From the NCBI RefSeq assembly GCF_008369165.1, contig NZ_VOBA01000001.1, forward strand, positions 992,001-1,056,000: a DNA stretch of 64,000 nucleotides, in the 5' to 3' direction. Position 1 is the first letter of the stretch. The number at the start of each line of letters is the position of its first letter. Origin of the DNA: Dietzia sp. ANT_WB102 (GTDB taxonomy: Bacteria > Actinomycetota > Actinomycetes > Mycobacteriales > Mycobacteriaceae). A program made the translations under genes and the position numbers. The notes below the pieces were generated by a model that searched no databases, was not told the origin of the DNA, and saw nothing but the letters and a program-made list of their open reading frames with translations. Below are positions 1 through 8,349 of this stretch, one piece after another.

Positions 1-116
1 GCGACGGACAGCAGTGTTGCGATTAGCACCGCTTGGACGGTGGCGCTGACGTGTTGCCAGGAGTCCGTGGCGAGCTGGACCCTGCGGGTGGATATGAAGT
101 CCATCAGACCGGTCAT
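1..116 (-). CDS. ABC transporter permease, N-terminal fragment (betaine/OpuC type), cut by window edge
   Basis: An open frame runs leftward from ATG at 116 to the window edge (38 codons visible). The first residues (MTGLMDFISTRRVQLATDS, then a WQHV segment leading into a hydrophobic stretch AVLIATLLSV) match the usual beginning of ProW/OpuCB-type permeases for glycine betaine, carnitine or choline, where a short cytoplasmic FL(S/D)TRW-like segment precedes the first membrane helix. A GGAG lies 10 nt upstream of the ATG. An upstream ATG at 121 hits a stop after two codons and is excluded. The protein would import compatible solutes with an ATPase and a binding protein outside the window. The substrate is inferred from a short stretch only. 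Confidence 0.55.
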   Translation of the reverse strand, partial: MTGLMDFISTRRVQLATDSWQHVSATVQAVLIATLLSV

Positions 117-216
117 CGCATCTCGGCTCCGTCCGTGTGGGGTGTGCTCACCGTAACCTTATCGGTGGGTGTAGAGGGCGGACACGCGCGATCCGGCAGG
201 ACAGCGAGGGGCCGTG

Positions 217-1065
217 ATGCACCATGGGGGTATGACGTCACGGCCTGAACGCCCCCTGGACCCCGACCTGACTGAACGGATCGACGAGCTTCTGGCCGCC
301 ACTGGCCGCATCGCCCGCCGACACTTCTACGGTGACCTCGAGGCGCTCGCTGCCGCGGACAAGGGAATCGGTGACAGGGGTTACGACCCGGTCACCGAGG
401 CCGACCGCGCCATTGAGGAACTGCTGCGTGCGGGCATCTCGTCGATGGCCTCCGGGGACCGGGTGGTGGGGGAGGAGAACGGCGAGACCGGCCCGGCCGA
501 CGCCGCGCGCACCTGGTACCTGGACCCGATCGACGGCACCAAGGCGTTCCTCACCGGTATGGCGGGGTGGGGGACCCTGATCGGCGTGGTGGAGAACGGC
601 CGGGCCGTGGCCGGGTGGATGGACCAGCCGATCCTGGGAGAGACCTTCACCGCGATCCACGGGCGCGCCACCGTGCGACGGCGCGCCGACGGCCCGGCGG
701 CCATCGAGCTGCACGCCTCCGGGTGCACGGAGCTGAGTGACGCCATCCTGTACACCACGCACCCGTCGATGTTCGGGGACGACGGCGAGGTGCGCCGCCG
801 CTACGACGAGCTCGGTCGCCGAGTTCGACTGCAGCGCTTCGGCGGTGACTGCTACGCCTATTGCATGCTCGCCGCGGGGCGCATCGATCTGGTCGTGGAG
901 GCCGACCTGAACTCGTACGACATCGTGGCGCTGATCCCAATCATCGAGGCCGCCGGCGGTGTGATCACCGGCACGGACGGGGGCCAGCCGCTCGAGGGCG
1001 GCACCGTGGTGGCGGCCGCGACCCGGGAGTTGGCAGAGCAGGCGTGGGCGGTGCTGCGGCCCTAA
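217..1065 (+). CDS. hisN: Histidinol-phosphatase, inositol monophosphatase family
   Basis: The product (282 residues) belongs to the FIG/inositol-monophosphatase fold of Mg-dependent phosphatases. Visible motifs in order are DPVTEADRAIE, GEENG (metal-binding Glu), WYLDPIDGTKAF (the DPIDGT metal site) and the late YDIVALIPIIEAAGG motif. Length and motif wording fit the actinobacterial HisN (Rv3137-like) that removes phosphate from L-histidinol phosphate in histidine synthesis. A general inositol or sulfite-nucleotide phosphatase cannot be excluded. The ATG at 217 sits 5 nt after GAGGGG. GTG at 214 and ATG at 232 are in-frame alternatives. It is convergent with the next gene and the two tails overlap by 4 nt. 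Confidence 0.8.
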   Translation: MHHGGMTSRPERPLDPDLTERIDELLAATGRIARRHFYGDLEALAAADKGIGDRGYDPVTEADRAIEELLRAGISSMASGDRVVGEENGETGPADAARTWYLDPIDGTKAFLTGMAGWGTLIGVVENGRAVAGWMDQPILGETFTAIHGRATVRRRADGPAAIELHASGCTELSDAILYTTHPSMFGDDGEVRRRYDELGRRVRLQRFGGDCYAYCMLAAGRIDLVVEADLNSYDIVALIPIIEAAGGVITGTDGGQPLEGGTVVAAATRELAEQAWAVLRP

Positions 1066-1649
1066 GAGGTGACCGCGCGCATGCTCCACACGCTCGGTCC
1101 GTCGGGACGTTCGGAGCAGGCGACAGTCGAGAACCCGTACCGCTGGTAGAGCTGTACGTTACGGGGATCAGAGGTCTCCAACACGACGTTGCGGGCACCC
1201 CGCTGCGCTGCGGTGTCGAGCCCGAACGTCACGAGCGCTCCGCCGAGTCCGCTGCCCTGCCGGGTCGGGTGCACGCCGAGGGTCTCGAGGCGCCACGTCC
1301 CGGGCCGCCCGGGTTCGGATTCCTCGGCCGGTGGTCCGCTCTCGCCCTGTCCGAGCCGGTCCAGCCGGTCGCCGTGGAGCGCGATGATCTGCCGGACCGT
1401 CTCGGCGTCGGGCTCGGGGGCGTCCGGCGGGAGCAGCGCGATCACCCCGTCTGCGGAATCGGTGACGCCGACGATCCCGTGCTGGTGCGCGTGCCGCAGG
1501 TACAGGTACTGGAGCGCACGTAGGCGTTCAGCGTAGTCGTCGTCGGGGATGACGTACCGGGTCCAGGGGTAGTCGGCGAACGCGGCCGCGAGTGTGTCGG
1601 CCGCGAGGGGCAGGGCATCGGCGTCCGCGAGACGGGGACAGGGGGTCAT
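1062..1649 (-). CDS. GNAT family N-acetyltransferase
   Basis: A 195-residue protein with the GNAT acetyl-CoA fold. The best motif is LGVHPTRQGSGLGGALV (motif A, pyrophosphate-binding R/Q-x-x-G-x-G/A) followed by ARNVVLETSDPRNVQLYQRYGF, the usual beta-strand and C-terminal YxRxGF signature. It transfers an acetyl group from acetyl-CoA to an amine or amino acid, but the acceptor cannot be told. The closest style is the large group of single-domain actinobacterial GNATs whose N-terminal half has an AFxxYPWTRYVIPDD-like segment. It stands alone, tail to tail with hisN. The ATG at 1649 is the only good start. Confidence 0.8.
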   Translation of the reverse strand: MTPCPRLADADALPLAADTLAAAFADYPWTRYVIPDDDYAERLRALQYLYLRHAHQHGIVGVTDSADGVIALLPPDAPEPDAETVRQIIALHGDRLDRLGQGESGPPAEESEPGRPGTWRLETLGVHPTRQGSGLGGALVTFGLDTAAQRGARNVVLETSDPRNVQLYQRYGFSTVACSERPDGPSVWSMRAVTS

Positions 1650-1747
1650 AGGTCGATCACCCCGAGCACGTTATCGGCCCCGGCGGGGCGCACTTGGCGA
1701 GAGTCGGACCGGATGCGACGTGTATCACATTCGGCTAGAACCGATCC

Positions 1748-3280
1748 ATGGAGCATCGATCCCGGGGTGAGGCGTCCCCCGACACCACGTCCGGGTCCGG
1801 TAAGCGCAAGCTCGGGACCATCACCACGGCAGTTCCCGCCCGGATGGACCGCCTGCCCTGGGCAGGTTTCCACTGGAAGGTCATCATCGGTCTGGGCACG
1901 GTGTGGATCCTCGACGGCCTCGAGGTCACCCTCATCGGGTCCCTGGCCGCGCGGCTGGTCGAACCGGGCAGTGGCCTGGCCATCACGGAGAGCCAGATCG
2001 GTCTGGCCGCCTCGATCTACATTCTCGGCGCCTGCCTGGGCGCGTTGTTCTTCGGGCGCCTCACCGACAAATGGGGACGCAAGAAACTGTTCCTCATCAC
2101 TCTCGTGGTGTATTGCATCGCCACGCTCGCCACCGCGCTGTCGATCGCGCCGTGGATGTTCTTCATCTGCAGATTCTTCACCGGCGCGGGGATCGGCGGC
2201 GAGTACGCCGCGGTCAATTCCGCCGTCGACGAACTGATCCCCGCCAACTACCGGGGCCGCGTCGACATCCTCATCAACGGCACCTACTGGCTGGGCGCCA
2301 CGTTCGGCTCGTTCTATTCGCTTTTCTTCCTCAACTCCGCCATGTTCGCCGAGAACCTGGGCTGGCGCTTCGCGCTGGGCGTGGGGGCGGTGCTCGGGGT
2401 GGTGATCATCTTTGTCCGCCGACACGTGCCGGAGAGTCCCCGGTGGCTGTTCATTCACGGCCGCGAGGGTGAGGCTGACGAGATCGTCTCCGACATCGAG
2501 GAAGGGGTCGAGGAGGAGAAGGACGAGTCGTTGGAGGAGGTCGGCCGCGACGACCAGATCACCATCCACCAGCGGGCCAGCATCCCGTTTACCGAAATCG
2601 CGAAAACGGCCTTCGGCAAGTACCCCAAGCGGGCCGTCTTGTGCCTCGCACTGTTCATCGGCCAGGCATTCCTCTACAACGGCATCACCTTCAACTTGGG
2701 CACGCTCTACCAGAGTTACTACGGGATAGACGCCGGCCGCGCCCCGCTCCTGCTGGCGTTGTTCGCGGTCGTCAACTTCCTCGGTGCACTGATCCTCGGG
2801 CCGCTGTTCGACAAGGTCGGACGCAGGAAGATGATCTCCGGTACCTACCTGGGTGCGGCCCTGGTGTCCGTGCCGCTGTACTTCGTATTCATCAGTGAGA
2901 CCGGTGGTCTGTGGGGCTTCGTGGCGCTGCTGTCACTGACCTTCTTCATCGCCACCGCGGGGGCCTCGGCCGCCTACCTCACGGTGTCGGAGATCTTTCC
3001 CATGGAGACCCGAGCGCTGGCGATCGCGTTCTTCTACGCGATCGGCACCGGCGTCGGTGGCATGATCGGCCCGCTGCTGTTCGGTAACTTCATCGAGAGT
3101 GGCGACCGCGGCCTGGTGGGACTGGGCTTTCTGCTCGCGGCCGGCATCATGGCGATGGGCGGGATCGCCGAAATCTTCCTCGGTGTGGATGCGGAGGGCG
3201 AGTCGCTCGAGGACATCGCTCCGCCCATGACGGCGGAGGCCCCCGCCCAGACGCCTGCAGAGGGGAGCGACGAGAGGTGA
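1748..3280 (+). CDS. MFS transporter, sugar-porter / metabolite:H+ symporter type
   Basis: A 510-residue, 12-helix major facilitator. Signatures are an N-terminal D-G-L-E at the first helix, GRLTDKWGRKKLF (loop 2-3 motif), the helix-4 RFFTGAGIGGEYAAVNS motif, PESPRWLF after helix 6, and GPLFDKVGRRKM in loop 8-9. The long acidic central loop (residues about 240-275) is typical of the family. Such proteins move sugars, aromatic acids or other organic acids with protons, and the substrate is unknown here. The start codon follows TAGAAC by 6 nt and no RBS is visible, so a leaderless start is possible. It ends in an overlap with the alkB-like GTG, implying translational coupling. Confidence 0.85.
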   Translation: MEHRSRGEASPDTTSGSGKRKLGTITTAVPARMDRLPWAGFHWKVIIGLGTVWILDGLEVTLIGSLAARLVEPGSGLAITESQIGLAASIYILGACLGALFFGRLTDKWGRKKLFLITLVVYCIATLATALSIAPWMFFICRFFTGAGIGGEYAAVNSAVDELIPANYRGRVDILINGTYWLGATFGSFYSLFFLNSAMFAENLGWRFALGVGAVLGVVIIFVRRHVPESPRWLFIHGREGEADEIVSDIEEGVEEEKDESLEEVGRDDQITIHQRASIPFTEIAKTAFGKYPKRAVLCLALFIGQAFLYNGITFNLGTLYQSYYGIDAGRAPLLLALFAVVNFLGALILGPLFDKVGRRKMISGTYLGAALVSVPLYFVFISETGGLWGFVALLSLTFFIATAGASAAYLTVSEIFPMETRALAIAFFYAIGTGVGGMIGPLLFGNFIESGDRGLVGLGFLLAAGIMAMGGIAEIFLGVDAEGESLEDIAPPMTAEAPAQTPAEGSDER

Positions 3281-3957
3281 CCGAGCCGCTCTTCGGCGTC
3301 GATCGCGAGCCCACAGTTCTGGGCCCGGGTGCCGTCCACGTACCCGACTGGATGAGCCGAGAGCAGCAAGAATTCCTCCTCCGGGCGTGCGTGGATTGGG
3401 CTGCGGTGCGCGCGCCGCGGTCGATTGTGCTGCCCGGCGGCGGCCGGATGTCGGTACGGACGTTCAGCCTGGGGCGGCACTGGGTGCCATACCGGTACGA
3501 CGACGACGAGGAGGTCCTGCAGGTCCCGGAGTGGCTGGTGCGGGCGGCGCGAAACGGGCTGGAGGCTGCCGCGGCAGTGGAGCCGTCGGTCGCGACGCCC
3601 GGCATCACCTATACCCCGGATACCGCCCTCGTAAACCTCTACGGGCGTGGATCCACGATGGGACTACACCAGGACCGCGACGAGGCCAGTTCGGCGCCCG
3701 TCGTCTCGCTGAGCCTGGGCGATGCGTGCACGTTTCGATTCGGCACGCCCGAGCATCGGGGGCGCCCGTACACCGACGTGCGTCTCGAGTCCGGCGACTT
3801 GGTGGTGTTTGGCGGCCCGTCGCGGATGGCGTTCCACGGTGTCCCGAAGGTGTTCGACGGCACCGCTCCGGCGTGGTGTCGCGAGGTGCTCGGCGCTGAG
3901 CCGGGGAGGGTCAACATCACGCTGCGCGAGTCCCGTCCGCCTACGCTGGACGGATGA
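3277..3957 (+). CDS. alkB: AlkB family alpha-ketoglutarate-dependent DNA/RNA demethylase
   Basis: A 226-residue Fe(II)/2-oxoglutarate dioxygenase that reverses N-alkyl base damage (1-methyladenine, 3-methylcytosine). The iron triad is visible as H131-x-D133 in GLHQDRDEAS and H187 in MAFHGV, and the 2-oxoglutarate Arg residues are in RVNITLRES (R211, R217). VNLYGRGSTMGLHQD and VSLSLGDACTFRFG match the E. coli AlkB core. Length is close to the 216 residues of E. coli AlkB. The GTG start overlaps the stop of the MFS gene by 4 nt and its own stop overlaps the next ATG, so the three form a coupled operon. No ada or adaptive-response operator is visible. Confidence 0.92.
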   Translation: MTEPLFGVDREPTVLGPGAVHVPDWMSREQQEFLLRACVDWAAVRAPRSIVLPGGGRMSVRTFSLGRHWVPYRYDDDEEVLQVPEWLVRAARNGLEAAAAVEPSVATPGITYTPDTALVNLYGRGSTMGLHQDRDEASSAPVVSLSLGDACTFRFGTPEHRGRPYTDVRLESGDLVVFGGPSRMAFHGVPKVFDGTAPAWCREVLGAEPGRVNITLRESRPPTLDG

Positions 3958-4679
3958 TGTCAGGCCAGAACCCGTCCGCCGGCAAGACCCGGGCCCTGCT
4001 GCTGGTGGCGTTGGTGGCCGTTCTCGCGGTGGTCGCCGCGGTCGTGACGGTCATTGTCTCCTCGGCGACCTACTCCCCGGGTATCCGCACGCTGTCGCCC
4101 AAGACCCAGGTCGCGGCCGGAGTAGACCACGTCGATCCCGACGCCGGGCTCATCGTGCGGGTGCCTGAGGGGTGGCGCGTCGAGTCCGGCGACGTGATCT
4201 TCGGCAGCACCGTGCTGGTCCCGGAGTCCGCCGAGGACAAGACCGACTCCGCGGGCCGTCTCGGCGGGATCGTGCTCGTCGGCGCGCTGACCCCGGACTT
4301 CGTCGCCTCCCAGGAGGCGGACAACCAGCGGGCGGCGGTCGCCCTGATCATCGGGATGGGGGAGTTGTTCCTGCCGATCCCCGGCCAGCAGGTCGACCAC
4401 CGGATGGACGAGATCTCCACCGACGTGGGCGACGGTTGGGCGCTGTCGTACCGGGTGGTGGCGGACCCGGCGCTGGGCGCAGGGACTCCGGCCGGTGGGC
4501 TGGTCTACACCGCCGTGGTCGGCGAGGGGGACGCGCGGTTCTGGCTCACCTATGTCGGCTCCCCGGCCGACGGCGCTATGGACTCACCCCACGCGGAGTG
4601 GGCGGACGAGATCGTCACGCGTCTGCGGCCGTCCGAGGCCTCATCCTCGCCGCTCGACCCGGTGGGCGAGCCGGCCTGA
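3954..4679 (+). CDS. Membrane-anchored or secreted protein of unknown function
   Basis: A 241-residue protein. One hydrophobic segment (residues about 12-38, LLLVALVAVLAVVAAVVTVI) acts as a signal anchor, and the rest is an extracytoplasmic domain of about 200 residues with a VRVPEGWRV segment and a regular alternation of strands. No catalytic motif or cysteine pair is apparent. Its beginning overlaps the alkB stop by ATGA, so it is the third gene of a coupled operon. I do not recognise a named family. The PEGWRV-like pattern is reminiscent of cell-surface proteins of mycolate actinobacteria, but that is only an impression. Confidence 0.7.
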   Translation: MMSGQNPSAGKTRALLLVALVAVLAVVAAVVTVIVSSATYSPGIRTLSPKTQVAAGVDHVDPDAGLIVRVPEGWRVESGDVIFGSTVLVPESAEDKTDSAGRLGGIVLVGALTPDFVASQEADNQRAAVALIIGMGELFLPIPGQQVDHRMDEISTDVGDGWALSYRVVADPALGAGTPAGGLVYTAVVGEGDARFWLTYVGSPADGAMDSPHAEWADEIVTRLRPSEASSSPLDPVGEPA

Positions 4680-4686
4680 ACCGGTC

Positions 4687-5442
4687 TCAGGGGCGCATTC
4701 GTCGAAAACCCACCACCGGGTGGCCGCCGGCCAGTCCCTCGACGGGGGCGACCATCCGTTCGACCTGGGCCCGGGATTGGTCGAGTACCGGGGTCTGTGG
4801 GTCGAGCACCGACAAGTACTCGGAGTGCTCTGCCAACGCCTTCACCGCGGGTTCGACGAAGCCCTCGACATCCACGTAATGGGTGGGCTCGGGCGCTGAC
4901 TCGAACCACATCTGCGGTCGTCCCTCGGCCGAGTCGACGCCCACCGCGGCTACCAGATCGTCGTACGCCACCCCGACGGCCTCACCGAATTCCATGTGGT
5001 CGCTCTGGTTGGGCATGTCCGGGCCGAACTCGGGACCCGAGAACAACGACACCACGATGTCCGGGCGATGCCGCCGGATCGAGTCGGCGACCGCGTCGCG
5101 CAGTTCGGCGTTGTTGACGATCCGACTGTCTGGGAAGCCGAGGAACTCCACCGTGTCCACTCCGACTATCGCCGCCGAGCGACGCTGCTCCTCCTCGCGT
5201 ATCGGCCCGGCGGTCGCTGGTTCCATCCCCTCGATGCCCGCCTCGCCGCTGGAGGCCAGCACGTAGACGACGCTGCGCCCCTCGGCCGTCCAGCGGGCCA
5301 CTGCCGCGGACATGCCGTACTCGGGGTCATCGGGATGCGCCACCAGGACCAGGCAGCGGGTCCAGTCGGTGGGGAACGACTCGGGCAGGGCCGGCGTGTC
5401 GGGCAGGGCTGCATTCTCGGGCTGGTCCGGGGATTCGCTCAT
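4687..5442 (-). CDS. PIG-L (LmbE-like) deacetylase
   Basis: A 251-residue zinc deacetylase of the PIG-L/LmbE superfamily. The metal site is visible as LVLVAHPDDPEYGM (AHPDD) near residue 35, with a later SDHMEFG histidine motif. Family members remove N-acyl groups from amino sugars (MshB, Mca of the mycothiol pathway, antibiotic enzymes). Here PDDPEYG replaces the PDDE-T of MshB/Mca, so it is a different subfamily with unknown substrate. The chosen ATG gives a start 20 residues before the first strand, and the 102-nt gap to the divergent acyl-CoA dehydrogenase can hold both promoters. Longer upstream reading is antisense to that gene and is not real. Confidence 0.82.
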   Translation of the reverse strand: MSESPDQPENAALPDTPALPESFPTDWTRCLVLVAHPDDPEYGMSAAVARWTAEGRSVVYVLASSGEAGIEGMEPATAGPIREEEQRRSAAIVGVDTVEFLGFPDSRIVNNAELRDAVADSIRRHRPDIVVSLFSGPEFGPDMPNQSDHMEFGEAVGVAYDDLVAAVGVDSAEGRPQMWFESAPEPTHYVDVEGFVEPAVKALAEHSEYLSVLDPQTPVLDQSRAQVERMVAPVEGLAGGHPVVGFRRMRP

Positions 5443-5544
5443 ACCGTGAGTATGGCCCTTTCGGTGTCGAGCGCGCGGGGCCTTGCCCGAGACCTGCGGA
5501 CGTAAACTGGCGGCGATCTCGTCGTCGTCCCCTGGAGGCCCCTC

Positions 5545-6702
5545 GTGTCCGCACTGTTCCCCGACTACCGCCCCGACTGGGAGACCGACGACCACCGTCT
5601 CCTGCGGGAACACGCCCGCGCGTTCTTCGCCAAGGAGATGACGCCCAACCAGGAGAAGTGGGCCGCGCAGAAGCACGTCGACCGCGAGACCTGGCTGCGT
5701 ACCGGCGAGGCCGGCCTGATCTGCCTCGACGTGCCCGAGGAGTTCGGTGGCCAGGGTGGCGACCCTGGCATGGAGTACCTCGTCACTGAGGAACTGGTCT
5801 ACTCGGGTGACACCGCGTTCGGCATGGGCGTCGGCTCCACCATCACCCCGCACTACATCGCGAACTACGCCGCCGACGAGCAGAAGCGCGAGTGGCTGCC
5901 GAAGCTCTGCTCGGGCGAATGGATCTCCGCCATCGCGATGACCGAGCCCGGTGCCGGCTCCGACCTGCAGGGCGTACGCACCACTGCCAAGCGTGACGGT
6001 GACGAGTACGTCATCAACGGCTCCAAGACCTTCATCTCCAACGGCGGCTCCGCCGACTTCGTGGTGGTCGTGGCCAAGACCGACATCGACGCCGGCCACA
6101 AGGGCATGGCCCTGTTCGCCGTGGAGGCCGACACCCCCGGCTTCAATCGTGGCCGCGTCCTGGAGAAAATGGGCCGCCACGGCGCCGACACCGCCGAACT
6201 GTTCTTCAACGACATGCGCGTTCCCGCCGCCAACCTCCTCGGCGGCGAGGAGGGCCAGGGCTTCTACCAGCTCATGAACCAGCTGCCGCGCGAGCGCCTC
6301 GCCATCGCCGTGGACGCACTGGCGATGGCCGAGGCCGCCGTCGTGGAGACCCTCGAATACACCCGGGAGCGGCAGGCGTTCGGCAAGCCAATCCTGGACT
6401 TTCAGAACACTCGTTTCGAGCTGGCGCATTGTAAGACCCAGGTCATGGCCACCCGCACGTTTGTCGACCACTGCATCTCCCGCGAGATCGCCGGGGAGCT
6501 CGACGCCGTCACCGCATCGATGGCCAAGCTGCAGGCCACCGACATGCTCGACGACGTGGTCGACCGGTGCCTCCAGCTGTTCGGCGGCTACGGCTACATG
6601 ATGGAGTACCCCATCGCGCAGAAGTTCGCCGGCGCCCGCGTCATGCGGATCTACGGCGGCACCAACGAGATCATGAAGGAGGTCATCGGCCGGTCGCTGT
6701 GA
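5545..6702 (+). CDS. Acyl-CoA dehydrogenase, long-chain (LCAD-like) type
   Basis: A 385-residue FAD enzyme that forms trans-2-enoyl-CoA in beta-oxidation. Features include WISAIAMTEPGAGSDLQG (FAD/substrate loop), SKTFISNG, TRERQAFGKPI and LQLFGGYGYM. The C-terminal IYGGTNEIM has Gly where many acyl-CoA dehydrogenases carry the catalytic Glu. Instead E263 in the ERLAIAVDALAMAE segment sits where long-chain and isovaleryl enzymes place their base, and the run MEYPIAQKFAGARVMRIYGG also resembles mammalian LCAD. GTG at 5545 follows GGAGG by 7 nt. A TAAACT box near 5501 is a possible -10. The stop overlaps the following GTG, coupling it to the flavin oxidoreductase. Confidence 0.9.
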   Translation: MSALFPDYRPDWETDDHRLLREHARAFFAKEMTPNQEKWAAQKHVDRETWLRTGEAGLICLDVPEEFGGQGGDPGMEYLVTEELVYSGDTAFGMGVGSTITPHYIANYAADEQKREWLPKLCSGEWISAIAMTEPGAGSDLQGVRTTAKRDGDEYVINGSKTFISNGGSADFVVVVAKTDIDAGHKGMALFAVEADTPGFNRGRVLEKMGRHGADTAELFFNDMRVPAANLLGGEEGQGFYQLMNQLPRERLAIAVDALAMAEAAVVETLEYTRERQAFGKPILDFQNTRFELAHCKTQVMATRTFVDHCISREIAGELDAVTASMAKLQATDMLDDVVDRCLQLFGGYGYMMEYPIAQKFAGARVMRIYGGTNEIMKEVIGRSL

Positions 6703-7877
6703 GCAGACCCGTGACGCAGCGAGACGTGACCCGCAGCAACGTCACACGCCGCGACGTCGTGGTGATCGGCGGCGGCCAGTCCGGCCTCGCCGCCGGTTTC
6801 TATCTCCGGCGCGCGGGGGCGGACTTCGAGATTCTCGACGCGGCCGACGGCCCCGGCGGTGCGTGGCCGCACACGTGGCCGTCGCTACGTCTCTTCTCGC
6901 CCGCCGAGTTCTCGTCGCTGCCCGGCCGCCGAATGTCTCCGACCGCGGACGGCGCCAACCCGGACACCGCACACGTCGTGGACTACCTGCGCAGCTACGA
7001 GGAGTACTACGAGCTGCCCGTGCGACGTGGGGTGCGGGTCGTCTCGGTGGAGCGCGCGGGACCGGAGCACCCGGGGTCGGAGCGCGCGGGCGGCGGCGAC
7101 GCCGGTGGTGGGGTCGGTGGCGAGGATCACGACGACGAGGGCTTTCTCGTCCGCGACACCGACGGTCGTGAGTGGCGAGCTCGGGCAGTGATCAGCGCGA
7201 CCGGCACCTACTCGCGCCCGTTCGTCCCCACCTACCCGGGAGTCGCCGATTTCCGGGGTCGGCAGTTGCACAGTGCCGACTACCGCGGGCCGTCGGACTT
7301 CGAGGGCCAGCGCGTCGTTGTCGTGGGCGGGGCGAACTCGGGTGCGCAGATCGCCGCTGACCTGGCCGTGCCTCTCGCATACTCGGGCGGTGAGCTGACC
7401 TGGTGCACCATCGCTCCGCCCCGCTACCTGCCGGACGACGTCGACGGCCGCGAACTCTTCCGAGTCGCCAACGCCGCTATCCGGGGGGTAGGTGACTCCG
7501 TCGGCGGTATTGCTGACCTGGGGGACATCGTCGCGGTGCCGCCGGTCCGCGCGGCCCGCGACGCGGGGTTGTTGACGGCGACGCCGATGTTCGAGCGGTT
7601 CACCACCGACGGGGTGGAGTGGTCCGACGGCCGGTGCGCAACCGCCGATGCGGTGGTCTGGTGCACGGGTTTCCGCGCGGAGTTGGGGCACCTGCGGGGG
7701 TTGCTCACGCGGCGCGGTGGGCGGGTCGTCACCCGTGGCCCCGTGGTGCCCGATGTCCCGGGACTGTTCCTCGTCGGTTACGGAAACTGGTGCGGTGCGG
7801 CGTCGGCGACACTCGTCGGGGTGGGGCAGTGGGCGAAGGCGGCGGTGACCGCGGCTCTGGCCGCGGCGCCGACCTGA
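6699..7877 (+). CDS. FAD-dependent oxidoreductase (flavin monooxygenase / CzcO-like)
   Basis: A 392-residue two-dinucleotide-domain flavoprotein. DVVVIGGGQSGLAAG (residues about 17-31) is the FAD Rossmann motif, VVVVGGANSGAQIA in the middle is the NAD(P)H motif, and AVVWCTGFRAELGHL is the usual ATG-like motif before the C terminus. It resembles proteins annotated as putative K+-transport flavoproteins or Baeyer-Villiger-like monooxygenases. The FxGxxxHxxxW/Y monooxygenase fingerprint is partly present as FRGRQLHSADY. The GTG at 6699 overlaps the stop of the acyl-CoA dehydrogenase. GTG at 6711 is an alternative. The segment at residues 120-145 is rich in Gly and Asp and probably a loop insertion. 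Confidence 0.83.
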   Translation: MSRPVTQRDVTRSNVTRRDVVVIGGGQSGLAAGFYLRRAGADFEILDAADGPGGAWPHTWPSLRLFSPAEFSSLPGRRMSPTADGANPDTAHVVDYLRSYEEYYELPVRRGVRVVSVERAGPEHPGSERAGGGDAGGGVGGEDHDDEGFLVRDTDGREWRARAVISATGTYSRPFVPTYPGVADFRGRQLHSADYRGPSDFEGQRVVVVGGANSGAQIAADLAVPLAYSGGELTWCTIAPPRYLPDDVDGRELFRVANAAIRGVGDSVGGIADLGDIVAVPPVRAARDAGLLTATPMFERFTTDGVEWSDGRCATADAVVWCTGFRAELGHLRGLLTRRGGRVVTRGPVVPDVPGLFLVGYGNWCGAASATLVGVGQWAKAAVTAALAAAPT

Positions 7878-7885
7878 GTGGGGCC

Positions 7886-8251
7886 TCAGCGCAGCCGTTC
7901 CACGATCTCCACGAACTCCTCCGCGTACGCCAGATGTGTGCGGAGCCGCTCGAGACGCTCGGTGGCCTCGGCGCGGACCTCGGCGATGACGTCGGACGCG
8001 GCGGGACCTGACGGGGTGGGACGCGACGCTGCACGATCGTCGAGTGCCCGGCAGAACTCCCGCATCCGCTCCAGGCTGAAACCCAGCGGTTTCATCCGCC
8101 GGATGAGCAGGATCCGTTCGACGTCGGTCTCGGTGTAGAGCCGAAAACCTCCGGGGGAGTGGGCGGACGGACTCACCAGTCCGACCTCGTCCCAGTGCCG
8201 CAGGCTGCGGATCGACAGTTCGGTGCGCTCGGCGACCTCGCCGATCTTCAT
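7886..8251 (-). CDS. MerR family transcriptional regulator
   Basis: A 121-residue regulator. The N-terminal winged helix is classic: MKIGEVAERTELSIRSLRHW (helix-turn-helix), then YTETDVERILLIRRMKPLGFSL. A coiled coil follows (residues about 78-121) that would form the antiparallel dimer. There are no cysteine ligands for metal or Fe-S and no effector-binding domain, so the inducer is unknown. Divergent from the SulP transporter gene, with a perfect 7+3+7 inverted repeat between them, so it most likely controls that gene and itself. Reading frames that extend upstream of ATG 8251 run through the transporter start and are unlikely. Confidence 0.88.
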   Translation of the reverse strand: MKIGEVAERTELSIRSLRHWDEVGLVSPSAHSPGGFRLYTETDVERILLIRRMKPLGFSLERMREFCRALDDRAASRPTPSGPAASDVIAEVRAEATERLERLRTHLAYAEEFVEIVERLR

Positions 8252-8308
8252 GGTCCGCTCGCCCCGGCTTGGCCCGGTCACAACTCTCCCGTTACGGTAG
8301 CTTTTGTT

Positions 8309-8325
8309 CCTCACGCGACGTGAGG
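8309..8325. promoter_or_regulatory. Candidate operator between merR-like and sulP-like genes
   Basis: CCTCACGCGACGTGAGG is a perfect inverted repeat with 7-nt arms and a 3-nt centre in the 98-nt divergent gap. A second, smaller dyad CCGTTACGG lies at 8289-8297. MerR proteins bind such dyads inside long promoter spacers. The binding partner is inferred from position only. Confidence 0.5.
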
Positions 8326-8349
8326 GTCTGACGACGACTGTAGGTGACG

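Noticed and set aside
4687-6471. Minus-strand open frame of 594 codons covering the PIG-L gene and the antisense of the acyl-CoA dehydrogenase
   Set aside because: Only the part up to 5442 has family motifs. The rest is the mirror frame of a well-supported dehydrogenase, common in very GC-rich DNA.
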